Assembly (NCBI RefSeq): GCF_016920785.2
Contig: NW_024609857.1
Span: forward strand, 76,009,570 to 76,073,569
Length of the DNA stretch: 64,000 bases
Origin: Ixodes scapularis
Taxonomy: Eukaryota; Arthropoda; Arachnida; Ixodida; Ixodidae
Direction: 5' to 3'
Below are positions 23,901-33,267 of this stretch, piece by piece. The notes beneath the pieces were generated by a model. That model saw only the letters and a list, made by a program, of their open reading frames with translations. It had not been told where the DNA came from and ran no database searches. Position 1 is the first letter of the stretch; each line of letters starts with the position of its first letter. Position numbers and translations under genes: made by a program.

Positions 23901-26900
23901 TGACAAAATGGTGTACACCGTTTATCTCCTCAGAGGTTTGTTCAGGATGGGTCATTGTCCTTCTGCGCCATGACAAAAGTCACTGTTCCAGTTTCACGTT
24001 TGCACCCTACAATTTTGGCTTCCTAGAGGGCGGAGAGGTGTTACGTTTCTTCGTTAAGAGGATTAAATGTAGCGAGTTCGTTAAGAAGGAAGGGTTTATG
24101 TACAATATTTACATGTTCGTTCCAGTTGCTGCCGGAGTCACCATCGATTCCTCCGTTCTCCTCGTCGTCTATATATTTTCTCGTTACATCTTCTTCTTTT
24201 TGCAATAATTATTTAACAAGAGGTTCTGTTTTATAAGACAGAAAGCTATAAACTCATACATTTCATTGGAGAGGTAGGGGGCAGCTGAAATCACTTCAGC
24301 ACTCCACTCCACGCAGCAGTTGGAGTGGTGGAATGGAATGGGAAGGAAATTACTTTCCAAGCGACTGTCAAGGAGTTTCTTGATTTTAAATTATCAACAT
24401 CTATTGAAGCAACAATTTTTTTGAAGTATAGTAAGTTTAATTTAGGACAGCGTCATACCAATGGCGAGGGTGCCAACGCCGAATCCAGCTGGAGAAATAT
24501 TATTTGATACAAGTGAGTTTTTATAAATTTGGTGCGCTTTTGTATGTCCGAATATTTTTCTTTTTGTTTTAAATCCTGAACAATTGGGAACACAGCTATA
24601 TTAAACTCCGAATTTCCTAAAATTGGAAGACTAACAAAAATAAACTCGGAAAGACTCCGAATGCTGCACACGAAATGAAGTTTAAAAAGTACCCTCCGGA
24701 TTTTATCAAGATAAACTCCGAAAATACGGAATCCTACCTATGAGTCGGGTTCTGTGTTTTCAAGTGTATTATTTTTTTTGGAAACAGCGTTTTTCTGTGC
24801 TCATTTTCAGTGCCAGGCAAGAAATCAGTGTTTATTGGGGCTTATGTTATAAAACAACTGCATATTTATAAACTTGTGACCCCAAATGATCCCCCCCCAA
24901 CCCCACGTGTCCTCTTTTTTTCCAAGGTCCACGGAACTTACCCCTGTGACCCAAATATCCTTAAGCAACGTCATCCTAATACCGAGAACAAAAGGAGATG
25001 GTGCAAGGGATGTGGTTCAAAGAAAGAAGCAACCTTACGAACAGTTAGTATGGGTTGTGTTCAGGCTAAAAACAAAAAGCCGCAGAAAACATTTTCTACC
25101 CCCAAGCCCATGGAGTTTCCTATTGGAGATAGCTCCAGTTTGGGGTTTTTCAGTTTTCCCCCCGATTCTGAGAAAACCACTTTGTGGGTTATTTATAGAG
25201 GTTTATCGGTATTTACCGAAAACAAGGGGTCCTACCTATGAGCTCGATGGGGAGTGTAATTGATGCCAGGGTGTAAGATGAAGCGTTAAAGAAATGACTG
25301 CAGCTTCTGTTCCCGGATTCTGGCCTCCCAAGCTACCAGCTGGGATCATTATGGCATACCTGCCAAGTCTCCTGCATGACTTGGGAGACTCCACAATTTT
25401 GACTAATTCGTACGGTTGTTTGATTGACAAAAAAATCTCCCAGAAAACGCGTATCCTCCTCCCCGCTTAAACAAGCAGTTTTTGCTGTCGCAACAAAAGG
25501 CTGCAATGATAGCGAGGCCCGGCTGTATCTCGGTAGCATGAGCAGGGCAATGTAAGTGTAATGAAGTTGTCTTCATGTGAATTTGTAATCAATACTATTT
25601 CATTTTAAAAAACCGCCATCCCCTCCCCCAGCTTAGGAATTCTCCCGGATTTGGTTTCTCCGAATTTGGCAGTATGCTAGGGAGAGCTAGACTTTTCACG
25701 AAACCAGGATTACAACCCGTAGAACCCTGCCTTACCAGTGACAGTTTCTGAAAACAAAAGGACATAAATCTATGGGTGAGAAACAAAAGCTCACAAATCT
25801 TGACCTCCGGAACTCATCAACACTGAAGGCATAGACTGAATGAAACTTCAAACTCTGTGTGACCCCGCCAGGCACGTAGCCAGGGGGGGGGCCCCCCCCC
25901 CCCCCCCACTTGAAATCTTCCATTTTGCTGGGGCCTCCCCTCCCCCTCATACAGCATTTCGTCATGAGCGGCCCGCCCCCCCCCCCCCTTTCCCCTCCCC
26001 TTGAAACAGAATCCTGGCTACGTGCCTGGACCCCACAAATACTTTTATGCAATAATATGGTCAATGTTTTTCCAATGTAAGAAAAATTATACGGACAAAT
26101 TATAGTTATTTATTAAAGTCACTCCACCTTTTTCGCCTGTGTTCTGAAAAACCTGCTGTACCGTAGAAGATTTGCTTGCTTGACACGGCATTCGTGGAAA
26201 AAAAATGCTGGTAAACGTCCCAGAAACTCACTTTGCGGCAGCTTCTCTCAATTCAGGCTTCTTTGGCCGTCCTGGCTTGGCCAATTTGAAGGAAATACTT
26301 GAGGGGTCCGAGCTTGACACCGATTCAATCTATGAAAGTAGAGGGTGAAAGTCAGTGGTAAAGTAAGTCGCACAAAGATGACACAGGTTACGAAGGCACC
26401 ATGGAGTTGTAACGTTTCAGCTTAATCCTTTGTCGCAAGTGACCATTGAAGCAATGTGTCAGCAAACATGCATAGCATACCAATAAACTTCCTACAACCT
26501 TGCGTTTACAAGAGCCGGTTTTTCACCAAATAACCCGAGGTTGAGACAGTCTTTAAAGGGCAACTCCAGTTGAAAATGAAACCAAAATGAAAGACTGGTA
26601 TCGTTTTAGTGGCACAAATATGACCACAGCTAAAGTTGAGGCTTGGGCGAGTTGGTGCATACTTCGGAAATTAAAAACAGCGCGGAAAGACGAGGACCAG
26701 ACAAAGAAGTGACACGGACGTAGCGCTGTGAAAAAATAATAATAATGAAATGCGCCATGACACAGCCGTACAGAGTATGTGCCAAAAATCGAGCAGTCAC
26801 GGAACTAGAAAATTCATCTCTTTGCCTGATAGGGCCACAGAAGGACTGCTTACACATGCTGCACCCAGCCTCGCTATCTCAACAGCCTCTAGAATTTCCC

Positions 26901-29900
26901 GAGTAAGCTGGTCTCTATGACGCTTAACAACCTCACACCGTTGGAAGTCGGGAAGGCAACCACAGTCGCGGCAAAGAATGCCCAGGTGACCAGACACGGT
27001 TGTGGAGACACTGTAAGCGTGCTCTCTCAACCTCGACCACAGCCGAAATATTATGTCATAGTGAAGCCGCATACTCCACTAAAACCGATTTTAAAGATGC
27101 GACCAGCTGCTTTTTAGCGGGCGGCAAGTGGGTTGCGGGTGCAGCACCCTTGTGATGTCATGTCGCAGTGGAGGTGCGGTTCATTGGTTGTACCGCATAC
27201 CATAACACCCTTGTGACGTCACGTTGCGGTCATATGGCTGATGATCAGTGTTGCCATGCCTCTAGCAGATAGTTTAGGTTTTGCCGTAGACGCCCGAAAC
27301 CAAACTTTGAGCCGCAATATTAATAAAACTACAATATTGGAAAAAAAAAAATTTTAGTTTAAGGACACTGTTTTAGCTGAAAACAGTCGTAATCCCGAAT
27401 TAAAAAATATTGGCCGGGGTTGCCCTTTAGGGATCTGGGTATCTGTAGCTGTGTTCCCACCTGAGCACAAGCTTTATGAGACTGTCGCTGCACATGAGGT
27501 CATGGCAAACTTCTATGGTGTTAATTATACACTATTGAACTTGCCGCTTTCACCGTGCACTAATTTATGTTTTTTTTTAATTTGGGATTACGATTGTTTT
27601 CAGCTAAAGCAATGTCCCTAAATTACAAAGTAGAATTTTTTTTTTGCGACGTCACCTTGCTGCAGCGGTACAACCAATCAGCCGCAGCTCCACCGCGAAG
27701 TGATGTCACAAAAGCGCTGCGCCAGTGTTCCTTGGCTAAAAGCTGACCTGCTTGCTGCCTGCTAAAGAGCAGCTGGTTGCATCTTTAAAATCGGTTTTAG
27801 TGGAGTATCCGGCTTCACTTTGATGTAAGATCTCGGCTGTGGTCATATTTCGTGTCACTAAAGCAATACCAGTAGTTGCCCTTTAACCCCTTGCCTACTC
27901 ATTATTTTCTTGAAGGAATATACAGCAAAACTTTATTTTAAACAAGCAATTTGCATTAAAATAAGCTTGATTTCCAGGTGTGGCATCTTGCTTGAAATTA
28001 GTACTTCTGGTCCTCTTCAGTAGTTCTTCACAGCGTGAGAGCATTGAAAATATTCAGGAAGGTGGAGAGCAACCTTGCACTGTCCACATTCTGATGTTGT
28101 TTCACTCTATTTCTTGTTGGCTCCGCATACAATGCATGCCCGTGTCGGGTTCTTCGTCGTCAGATATGCCTAAGCATTCATCACTTCCAAAAAGAAGTTT
28201 TTGGATCTCTTCGTCGGGTGGAACTCCGCGCCGAAGCCATGCTGTTTTGGCGCAAATGCTTACCCAGCGCACTTTTTTTTTTCTTGGCTGTATGGAGCGC
28301 TTTTTCTCTGTTGAACAGCAACACAAAAAAGCAAAGAACAATGGGTGGTGCTGCCATCTGTTGGAGAGCGCGCTTAACAAGCACCGAAACCGAAACACGA
28401 GTCACACTCGTGATTGGGCGTCATGGTCCGTAAAGGGTGGCACAACTGACACTTGCTATTAGTAGTCAAGGGGTTAAGCAGACATGCATCCTACAAGCAA
28501 TGTGGCAACAAGCTCTCAGGCAATCACAGAGATGCCCTAAAATAACTGTCTTGTTTACACAGATTTTATAAACGAAAGGTTCTGAGATGAAGAGTTCGAA
28601 ACAATAATTCCCAGAAATCGGCTCAGCAATGCCAACTTCAAGGCTCAGTTTCGCCAACTTTGCAGTGGCATGTCTTTTTGTCTTTCCTCTTGTCTCTGCG
28701 AACGGCTATAAATTGCTGTTCCCTTCCAAATAACCTCCGCTGTGTTTGAGATTTTGTGTCGTCCACAATTTTATTTCTCCTTTTCTCAGGGTTTAGATTG
28801 TGATAATGCCAACTTCATTTATTGTATTCATTACAAACCATGTTCGCTGCAATGGCTGTCTATGCAAAATCATTTATTTATCATACATTCTTTTTAACCT
28901 CTGAAATGTTCTTGCATAGGAGCAGGGCGGATGTAGCTCAAGCTCCGACGAGGGCACCCTAGCGGCAAACGGGTCAGCTTCTGCGTTGGCTCTGCGTTGT
29001 AGCTGCAGTAGCGGGTAAGCGCTGTAGTTTCTGAGATGGCTATGCCGCACCAAAAAAGCCACAACAATTGCTGCATAGGCGGCTGCAACAGTATGTACAG
29101 AGCGTGACACTGCTAGCGCAAACAAGCGATTGCCGGTTTTTCCAATTTTTCTTTTTGAAACCAGGAGATGTCATCCAAGTTATTATTGCTACGGAAAGAG
29201 CTCATTTAGTTCTATAATGTAAGCGATAACATTTCATGCTCGCTAATACTATTTAGAAGTAAATTGCGAAAATGTGCCGATGTCATGTTCGCGCTAACAG
29301 TGTCGCGATGTGTACAAAGATGAGCATGGCACAAAGTTTTATGGCTTCCTTTCGAAGCCGTACATGGCAGAGCGCCACACGACCTGGGTAGGACTTGTGC
29401 GTCGATGCAAGTAAGTGGCGCTTCACCTTGCAGTTTGCGCTTTTCTTTAAGCTGCTGAAAAATAATATAATTAGCTTGTTCTAGCAACAATGGAACAACA
29501 TGAACACCTAGAACTAACTCCAAAATGTGCAGACAACACTTCACCGGGAACGAGAAGTGGAACGAGATTGCCCACCGAAGCTGCAACCCACTCTTGGATG
29601 AGTTTGTCAGCCTACAGAAAGAAAGTAGTGCTGGAAATTGCGGAATGGCACGAAAACAATCGCCTGGTTGTTGTCAAGCTGATTCAGAAAGCAATAAACC
29701 TACATTATTAGTGCAGTCCACTCAATCCCAACTAAGAAAACTCTCTTATGTACTTACGCGAAGCTCAACATATTTTGTGGGTGCACTCAATTTCGTCTGC
29801 GGAGTACAGTGCACTGTGACATCCACTTGTCCGTCAAAACGGACCTCCTTCACTTCGTACACATGGCCAGATTCGTGACGGAGTTTTTCCTTTGTCATAT

Positions 29901-31250
29901 TGGCACCACAGAAGCTTTCCAGATTTGTAACCGCCTTAAACCCTGTCGTAATCACAATGGTGACACTGTCCGCTGTGCTGTTCATTGCCATGGCTTCCCG
30001 GTGATTCTGCGCCGGCCACCGCTAGGTGGCGGCAAACAATAGGCAACCGCCGCGACGCAGCTGGCTCGCCCTTTTCCTATATGACCTATTCATGTAACAG
30101 TGCTTGTGACTGCAGTAGCCTACGCCAACAGATTGTGTGTTGTAACCTGCTTACATCACATAATCACCATCACTGTATTCCGTTCACCCCTATGCTGAGA
30201 CTGGTGGAAGCTACACCCTCATTGGCCCAGTCATACGCCTCTCTTTTGTCATGTCAACACGCTATCGCCCATAACCACATCCAGGGAGCCGGGTCAAGTA
30301 ATTGAAGGGGGCGGCTGATTGGTTCGGCGGGCACATAGCTCCCACTCTGGTCTCAGTTTATAGGGTGAACGGAGTATAGACGCGGTAAGGTATGAAGGCT
30401 CTCTAAAGGCTGTTATCCTCAGACGTACAACTAGCAGACGCGGCATTGCGCAGAGCATACAGATGGTGATTGGTCTCAGATATTGAGTTCCTGCTCGCCG
30501 GCCAATGAAAAGCGTGCGTTCTGTGCTACGCTGCGTTCGCTGCGCACAATGTCAGAGTATTGGCCTCGAGACCCAGATTGAATTGTGTGGAAGTGTGCTT
30601 TTGTTCATCCATGGTTCTCTATGAGGCACGTGTTGATTCCATCTGTCCACAATGCGGGTGGAGACAAGGCACCCACACTAACGGCACAGAGCACGGGCAA
30701 GGGTGCTGAGCACGAGCTCCTAGCAATTGACTCCAGTAGGTGAGCGCTGCATTGTCGCCTCCCATGGCTTCGGCCTTGCGTGCGTAGCATTCGTTTTGCT
30801 CCAAGTAAAAGTAAAACAAAGCATAGTTCTGCTTTTCACCATATGAGCCGTGTCGATCGAATATCGAGGCGAATAACAGAGCGGCAACGCGGACCGCCAT
30901 GGCACGGGTTGCTGCCTTTCTACAGTACAGTGGCTCTGTGAACATTACTATTTCTTGAAGTTTTATATGTGCTACGTTCGAAAACGAACCATGTTTTCCT
31001 GGCGGATAATTTTCTTTTTTGATGCCACACCGGCAAAACAACACGAACAGCGGGGAGATGTCGAGCCAATGCCCACCTTCATGTCAGTAAGTAAAGCGGA
31101 CAGCTTATCCATGGCCGCTTTTTTAGCTTGATCAGGTTCCTTGACTGTCTGGTCGGGCTCATCGGGAGTCTTGGAAGACGACGAGCAGTGCCTCGGCAGC
31201 GCCTTGTAGGCGCACCTGGCACGCAGCGTGCACCGCAGAACGCCCAGCAT
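14636..31250 (-). CDS. MRPS31: Mitochondrial small-subunit ribosomal protein mS31
   Basis: Seven coding exons (31250-31077, 26329-26232, 23002-22832, 21608-21408, 19332-19274, 17710-17564, 14976-14636) sum to 1191 nt: 396 residues plus stop, close to the human protein as I remember it. The phases are 0, 2, 2, 2, 1, 1, and all junctions agree. The N-terminus MLGVLRCTLRARCAYKALPR is basic and lacks acidic residues, as expected of a mitochondrial presequence. The diagnostic C-terminal domain (about residues 250-353) has YEEMILWTEQGKLWTFPINN, FTDHVFLEGL, GPVRHFMELV, GLSKNPYISV and REHIDWFRQYF, which I recognise as mS31 (mitoribosomal small subunit). The last 40 residues (Gly/Pro-rich, ending FPPWQY) are not conserved in the family as I know it. 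Introns are packed with transposon relics, and intron 1 contains other coding fragments. Confidence 0.93.
15234..15614 (+). pseudogene. Helentron/Helitron-like fragment with STPR repeats
   Basis: The plus-strand frame carries about three short Arg/Glu-rich repeats (VQERQRRVEETVEQRE, REARSNEKASETDQGRQL, QRDRHSKWGRRTSAT) of the STPR type. Then follow SCGVACSMCSMCDHLGF, a CxxCDxLxF-like motif, and LLSAAFPDNSTDEFVT. I associate this order with N-terminal regions of Helitron/Helentron proteins in ticks, upstream of the Rep and helicase domains, which are absent here. The fragment lies in MRPS31 intron 6 on the opposite strand. The assignment rests on motif recognition only. Confidence 0.5.
15752..15815. 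repeat. Short minisatellite of AGCCGGCTGTA units
   Basis: Four to five imperfect units of GGCTGTA(A/G)(C/A)AGCC occur in tandem. They are directly downstream of the tRNA-derived SINE body, in its transcriptional orientation. Confidence 0.65.
15816..15950 (-). mobile_element. tRNA-derived SINE
   Basis: On the minus strand, TAGCTCGGTCGGCAAAGC (box A-like) and GGCGAGTTCAAATTC (box B-like) stand at tRNA spacing. Between them is CTCATAA, an elongator Met (CAU)-type anticodon loop. The stems are imperfect, so it is not a working tRNA. A non-tRNA body follows (TTTCTGTATGGTTTCC). Confidence 0.65.
16657..16742. repeat. Minisatellite GACGACCTCAAGGACGA
   Basis: About five degenerate units of a GACGACCTCAAGG-like motif occur in tandem. 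They are flanked by two copies of GCCTTTCCACTC(T/G)GGTGAA (16603 and 16750), which may be a larger duplication. Confidence 0.7.
17000..17070 (+). mobile_element. 3' end of a Ruka-like SINE (tentative)
   Basis: GGTGGCACAAGCTGCCGCCC, then GTTAAAAAGGG and an ATCC-rich tail (CCATCTATCCATCC), resemble the 3' region of tick Ruka-type SINEs. A related piece, GTGGCACGAGCCGCCACCC, lies at 49579. No upstream tRNA-like head is evident here. Confidence 0.35.
17564..17710 (-). CDS. MRPS31: MRPS31 exon 6
   Basis: The acceptor is CTCCGTCGCAG and the donor G|GTGAGC. It covers residues 235-284, including YEEMILWTEQGKLWTFPINN. Confidence 0.93.
18257..18475. repeat. Tigger/pogo-type left end, copy 2
   Basis: CAGTAATCCCTCATTATAAC, preceded by TA, continues with ATTGCTTTTATCGAAGTTCA as at 3411-3570. 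The two copies align for about 200 bp. No right end is found, so this copy is truncated. Confidence 0.6.
18527..19105. mobile_element. Inverted-repeat element with about 120-bp arms
   Basis: The left arm includes TAGAGAGTGTAAAGTGATAA and CAGCTGGCACA. The right arm holds their reverse complements (TTATCACTTTACACTCTCTA and TGTGCCAGCTG). The spacing is about 0.3 kb. Exact ends and target duplication are not clear. It lies in MRPS31 intron 5. Confidence 0.6.
19274..19332 (-). CDS. MRPS31: MRPS31 exon 5
   Basis: This 59-nt exon encodes SEEKMDLGSGVRLNIFSNE. The acceptor CATTTAG is good; the donor C|GTCAGG is weak but is the only one that keeps the phase with exon 6. Confidence 0.8.
21408..21608 (-). 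CDS. MRPS31: MRPS31 exon 4
   Basis: The acceptor is CTTGCCCTTCCAG and the donor GG|GTCAGTG. It encodes 66 full residues from DLFVGMKVDRRSGRK to SRKRVIPTE, poorly conserved and basic. Confidence 0.83.
22832..23002 (-). CDS. MRPS31: MRPS31 exon 3
   Basis: The acceptor GTGTGCTGTCCAG is used; an alternative AG at 23035 would break the phase with exon 2. The donor is GG|GTGAGA. The exon contains the family-like ESELLSKLRLHKEE. Confidence 0.87.
23684..24735. mobile_element. hAT-like element 1 (TIR CAGGGTTCCG)
   Basis: The left end is CAGGGTTCCGTGTTTTCG; the right end on the other strand is TAGGATTCCGTATTTTCG. The 8-bp flanks are CTTATGAG (23676-23683) and CCTATGAG (24736-24743), seven of eight identical. 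An 8-bp duplication and a CAGGG start fit the hAT superfamily. No transposase is visible. Confidence 0.7.
24744..25234. mobile_element. hAT-like element 2, abutting element 1
   Basis: It starts TCGGGTTCTGTGTTTTC and ends ACAAGGGGTCCTA. The flanks CCTATGAG at 24736-24743 and 25235-25242 are identical. It shares one target copy with element 1. Confidence 0.6.
25868..26029. mobile_element. MITE with perfect 17-bp TIRs
   Basis: CCAGGCACGTAGCCAGG at 25868-25884 is the exact reverse complement of 26013-26029. The interior is made of long G and C runs. I recall similar CACGTAGCCAGG ends in MITEs of many invertebrates. It lies in MRPS31 intron 2. Confidence 0.8.
26232..26329 (-). CDS. MRPS31: MRPS31 exon 2
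   Basis: The acceptor is TTTCATAG and the donor AA|GTGAGT. It encodes IESVSSSDPSSISFK and KPGRPKKPELREAAA. Only this frame is open across the exon. Confidence 0.88.
26553..27430. mobile_element. TTAA-type MITE, copy A (carries a Penelope-like insert)
   Basis: It starts TTAAAGGGCAACTCC and ends with the inverted GGTTGCCCTTTA. Apart from the insert at 26631-27034 it aligns with the inverted copy at 27573-27886 (GACCACAGCCG, GATACTCCACTAAAACCG, AGCTGAAAACA). Confidence 0.7.
26631..27034 (-). pseudogene. Penelope-like element fragment (GIY-YIG C-terminal part)
   Basis: The minus-strand frame begins at RLREHAYSVS, runs through HLGILCRDCGCLPDF and REILEAVEIARLG to CVSSPSVALSGKEMNFLVP, then stops (26797). 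This matches the tail of Penelope-like RT/GIY-YIG proteins as I know them and parallels the copy at 31.9-33.0 kb. It is 5'-truncated and flanked by GACCACAGC on both sides, consistent with target-primed insertion. Confidence 0.7.
27573..27886. mobile_element. TTAA-type MITE, copy B (truncated, inverted)
   Basis: Read on the minus strand it starts TTAAAGGGCAACTACTGG and follows copy A without the Penelope-like insert. It ends in a poly-A/T region near 27573 without the second terminal repeat. Confidence 0.65.
29035..29878 (+). pseudogene. THAP-domain pseudogene in MRPS31 intron 1
   Basis: Three plus-strand pieces form a THAP zinc finger: 29035-29090 (MAMPHQKSHNNCCIGGCN), 29301-29410 (DEHGTKFYGFLSKPYMAERH, then TTWVGLVRRC) and 29485-29878 (TPRTNSKMCRQHFTGNEKWN). 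The donors CA|GTATGT and AA|GTAAGT are good. Exons 2 and 3 join in phase, but TGA at 29501-29503 sits where THAP proteins carry Trp, and exons 1 and 2 are one base out of phase. Both defects point to a dead copy. The metal ligands C..C and C-x2-H are present. The 3' end of the open frame (after about 29710) is uncertain. THAP domains bind DNA and are common in transposon-derived genes. Confidence 0.6.
29758..29991 (-). CDS. Candidate first exon, pre-SWIM-like region
   Basis: The ATG in a strong context (AAGCCATGG) opens 78 codons ending at donor CGC|GTAAGT, phase 0. The sequence (TIVITTGFKAV, KLRHESGHVYEVKEVRF, VTVHCTPQTK) resembles the stretch that precedes SWIM zinc fingers in a family of tick and mollusc proteins that also carry THAP or YqaJ domains. 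The expected next exon with CxC...CKH is not visible downstream. Minus-strand pieces QLKEKRKLQ (29451-29425) and 29118-28874 can be joined in phase but overlap the THAP pseudogene, so I do not trust them. Upstream is GC-rich sequence with GCCACCGCTAGGTGGC. The same strand as MRPS31 makes it a nested gene or a captured fragment. Confidence 0.4.
31077..31250 (-). CDS. MRPS31: MRPS31 exon 1 (start and presequence)
   Basis: The first in-frame ATG at 31250 opens MLGVLRCTLRARCAYKALPR, a basic amphipathic leader. It ends KLSALLTDMK at donor AAG|GTGGGC. Acidic KEPDQAKKAAMD follows the presumed cleavage region. Confidence 0.9.
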
Positions 31251-31754
31251 CGCCCTGAAACAACATGTCGCGAGCCAACTGTATTAGACAATTATGAACG
31301 CGGATACTCAGAGCCTCGATGTGTAATCGAGCGAAACAAGCTCTATGCTGCAGAAATATTTAAATATATAAAAGGGAGGCATATTTATAACCGTGTTTAA
31401 TACCTCTGAGCCGAAGCAATGTGAGCGCACATGGACGTCGCCATGTTGAGACAATAGGTTCGCAGCGTTTGGGTCGGGTTGGCGTTTGGTAGCTGGTCGC
31501 TCTTAAAAGCTAGATTAACATTTAAAATATTGTAATCATTTAAGTAAGAATATATAATATTTAGTTCTTATTATAAAAGATTATGTTCGCAGAAAAAAGA
31601 TGTTTGTACTGCGAGGCTTCTATTGTTCTCACTGGCGGTCCCAACATCAATTTGCTTCATTATCAAATAAAAATTTCCACAGAAAGAAAAAAAAAACGAG
31701 TTTAAAAGTTTTAATAATACCCTAATAATTTATGCCCTAGGATGGCCTATGCAT

Positions 31755-33267
31755 CCAAGGAGGATAGAAGGGTAGGAGAGGGCATGACGTCAGGCGCGTA
31801 GCCTCCACAAGCCATGCTCGCTTGACGCCTCGCCTCTTTCTCATTTCCATTTCGCACGGGACATGTCACGCGCATCAATCACCAGAGAGATCTGCGGTCA
31901 CGTTGGGCACAATATCGTTTAAACTTTTTATGACTAGCCTTTACCAATATTTACCATTTGATTCTAATCACTCAAAAGTAATTCAGAGGGGCATTGCCTC
32001 TGCATGCCTGAGGGCTGGCTTAACGAAGTCTTGCCCACATAAGATAGAAGACAGCTTTAGGTTGCAGGTATTGAAGCTAGAGGAAGGAGGCTTTCCACCT
32101 ACGCTTCTTGTGGGGGTGGCAGAGGGTCTGATAAAGAAACTTCGGGGAGGATATGGTGTTTTAGGAGAGAAGCCAAGGCGTAGGCCAGTTGTAATACCTT
32201 AAGTTCATAAGGTGAGCCGTACAATATAAAGAGAGTGGGGCAAAAACATGGGGTTCCCGTATTACTCTCAGCTCCTCAGAAACGGGCCAGATTGTGTGGA
32301 AAAGTGGGGCGAGGGGAGACACGCGTCGATGTCCGTCAGAAAAAACATAAGACCAGGTATGTGGAGTGTAGCGAGGGCGTGGTTTACAAGATTCATTTAT
32401 CATGTGGCAAAGTATACATAGGCCAATCGGGACGTTGTATAAATGATAGGCTCGGGAGGCACTCACTTGATCGAATGACATTTTAGCGAACGCCCACGTT
32501 TTACCGAATGACACTTTAGCGAATAGTCGGACGCCGCGAAGCGGCGTTTTCGGGTGGGCCAAATGGGTTCACATTTTTGTAATGAGTTGCCGCAGACTGT
32601 CGCCGCGAAGCGGCGTAAAGCGCAGCGCGGCGGGTGGGTTAACGCGCGCCCCCGTTATTCGCTAAAACGTTAATTCGCTCAAACGTCGCTGTTCGCTAAA
32701 ATGTCATTCGCTCATGTGATATGGACCACCCGATAGGCTCAGGGAGCATGCACTGTCAGTTCGATCGTCGCCCTCGGGAAATCTGGCTGTGCACTATGAC
32801 AGATGTGGGTGTGTCCCGAAGTTTGACAACACCATTATCTTGGCCCGAAACCGAAACAAAATGACAAGGGAGGTATCCGAAGCTTTTTTCATATCTGAGT
32901 GCGTTGAAGGAACGTGTGTCAGCGCTCCATCTATAGCCCTGTTTGGCTCTGAGGTGGCGTTTTTAAAATCTTTCGTAAAGTACGTAGATAGTGGACAGAC
33001 GAACACTGATTGGGTGATGTCGCATTTCTGTAGTACATGTCGCGATTTTACGGTGTATATATATGTGTGTTTTCTGAGAATAAACTTCAGTTGCAAGTAG
33101 CGCTCTGTGTTGTTCGTTTCTTTTACTCGTCCGTTGTTTTTAGCGCTTTTACCCTCACGAAAATGAGAAAGAGGCGAGGCGTCAAGGGAGCTTGGCTAGT
33201 ATTTGCTTGGCTTGTGGAGGCTACACGGCTGACGTCATGCCCCCTCCTACCCTTCTAATCTCCTTGG
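31755..33267 (+). mobile_element. Penelope-like element fragment between long inverted repeats
   Basis: Plus-strand frames contain YLPFDSNHSKVIQRGIASAC, LKLEEGGFPPTLL, then GIY-YIG endonuclease signatures YKIHLSCGKVYIGQSGRC and NDRL, and the tail REVSEAFFISECVEGTCVSA. An AATAAA at 33079 and AACTTCAGTTGCAAGTAGCG follow. The reverse transcriptase core is missing. Arms 31755-31847 and 33162-33267 are about 90-100 bp inverted repeats (CCAAGGAGGATAGAAGGGTA and reverse complement). Penelope-like elements can have terminal repeats in either orientation, so the arms may belong to it or to a host MITE. The coding region is split at 32.47-32.71 kb by a MITE. Confidence 0.7.
32472..32710. mobile_element. 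MITE inserted in the Penelope-like GIY-YIG region
   Basis: CGAATGACATTTTAGCGAAC at the left is inverted at the right (GTTCGCTAAAATGTCATTCG). The interior has repeated GCCGCGAAGCGGCG palindromes and further TTAGCGAA/TTCGCTAAA motifs. About 20 bp of flank (GATAGGCTC...GATCG) is repeated on both sides. Confidence 0.75.

Noticed and set aside
28874..29118. A minus-strand membrane-tail exon (SVHTVAAAYAAIVVAFLV)
   Set aside because: It is exactly antisense to the Cys-containing first exon of the THAP pseudogene, which has the stronger family signature.
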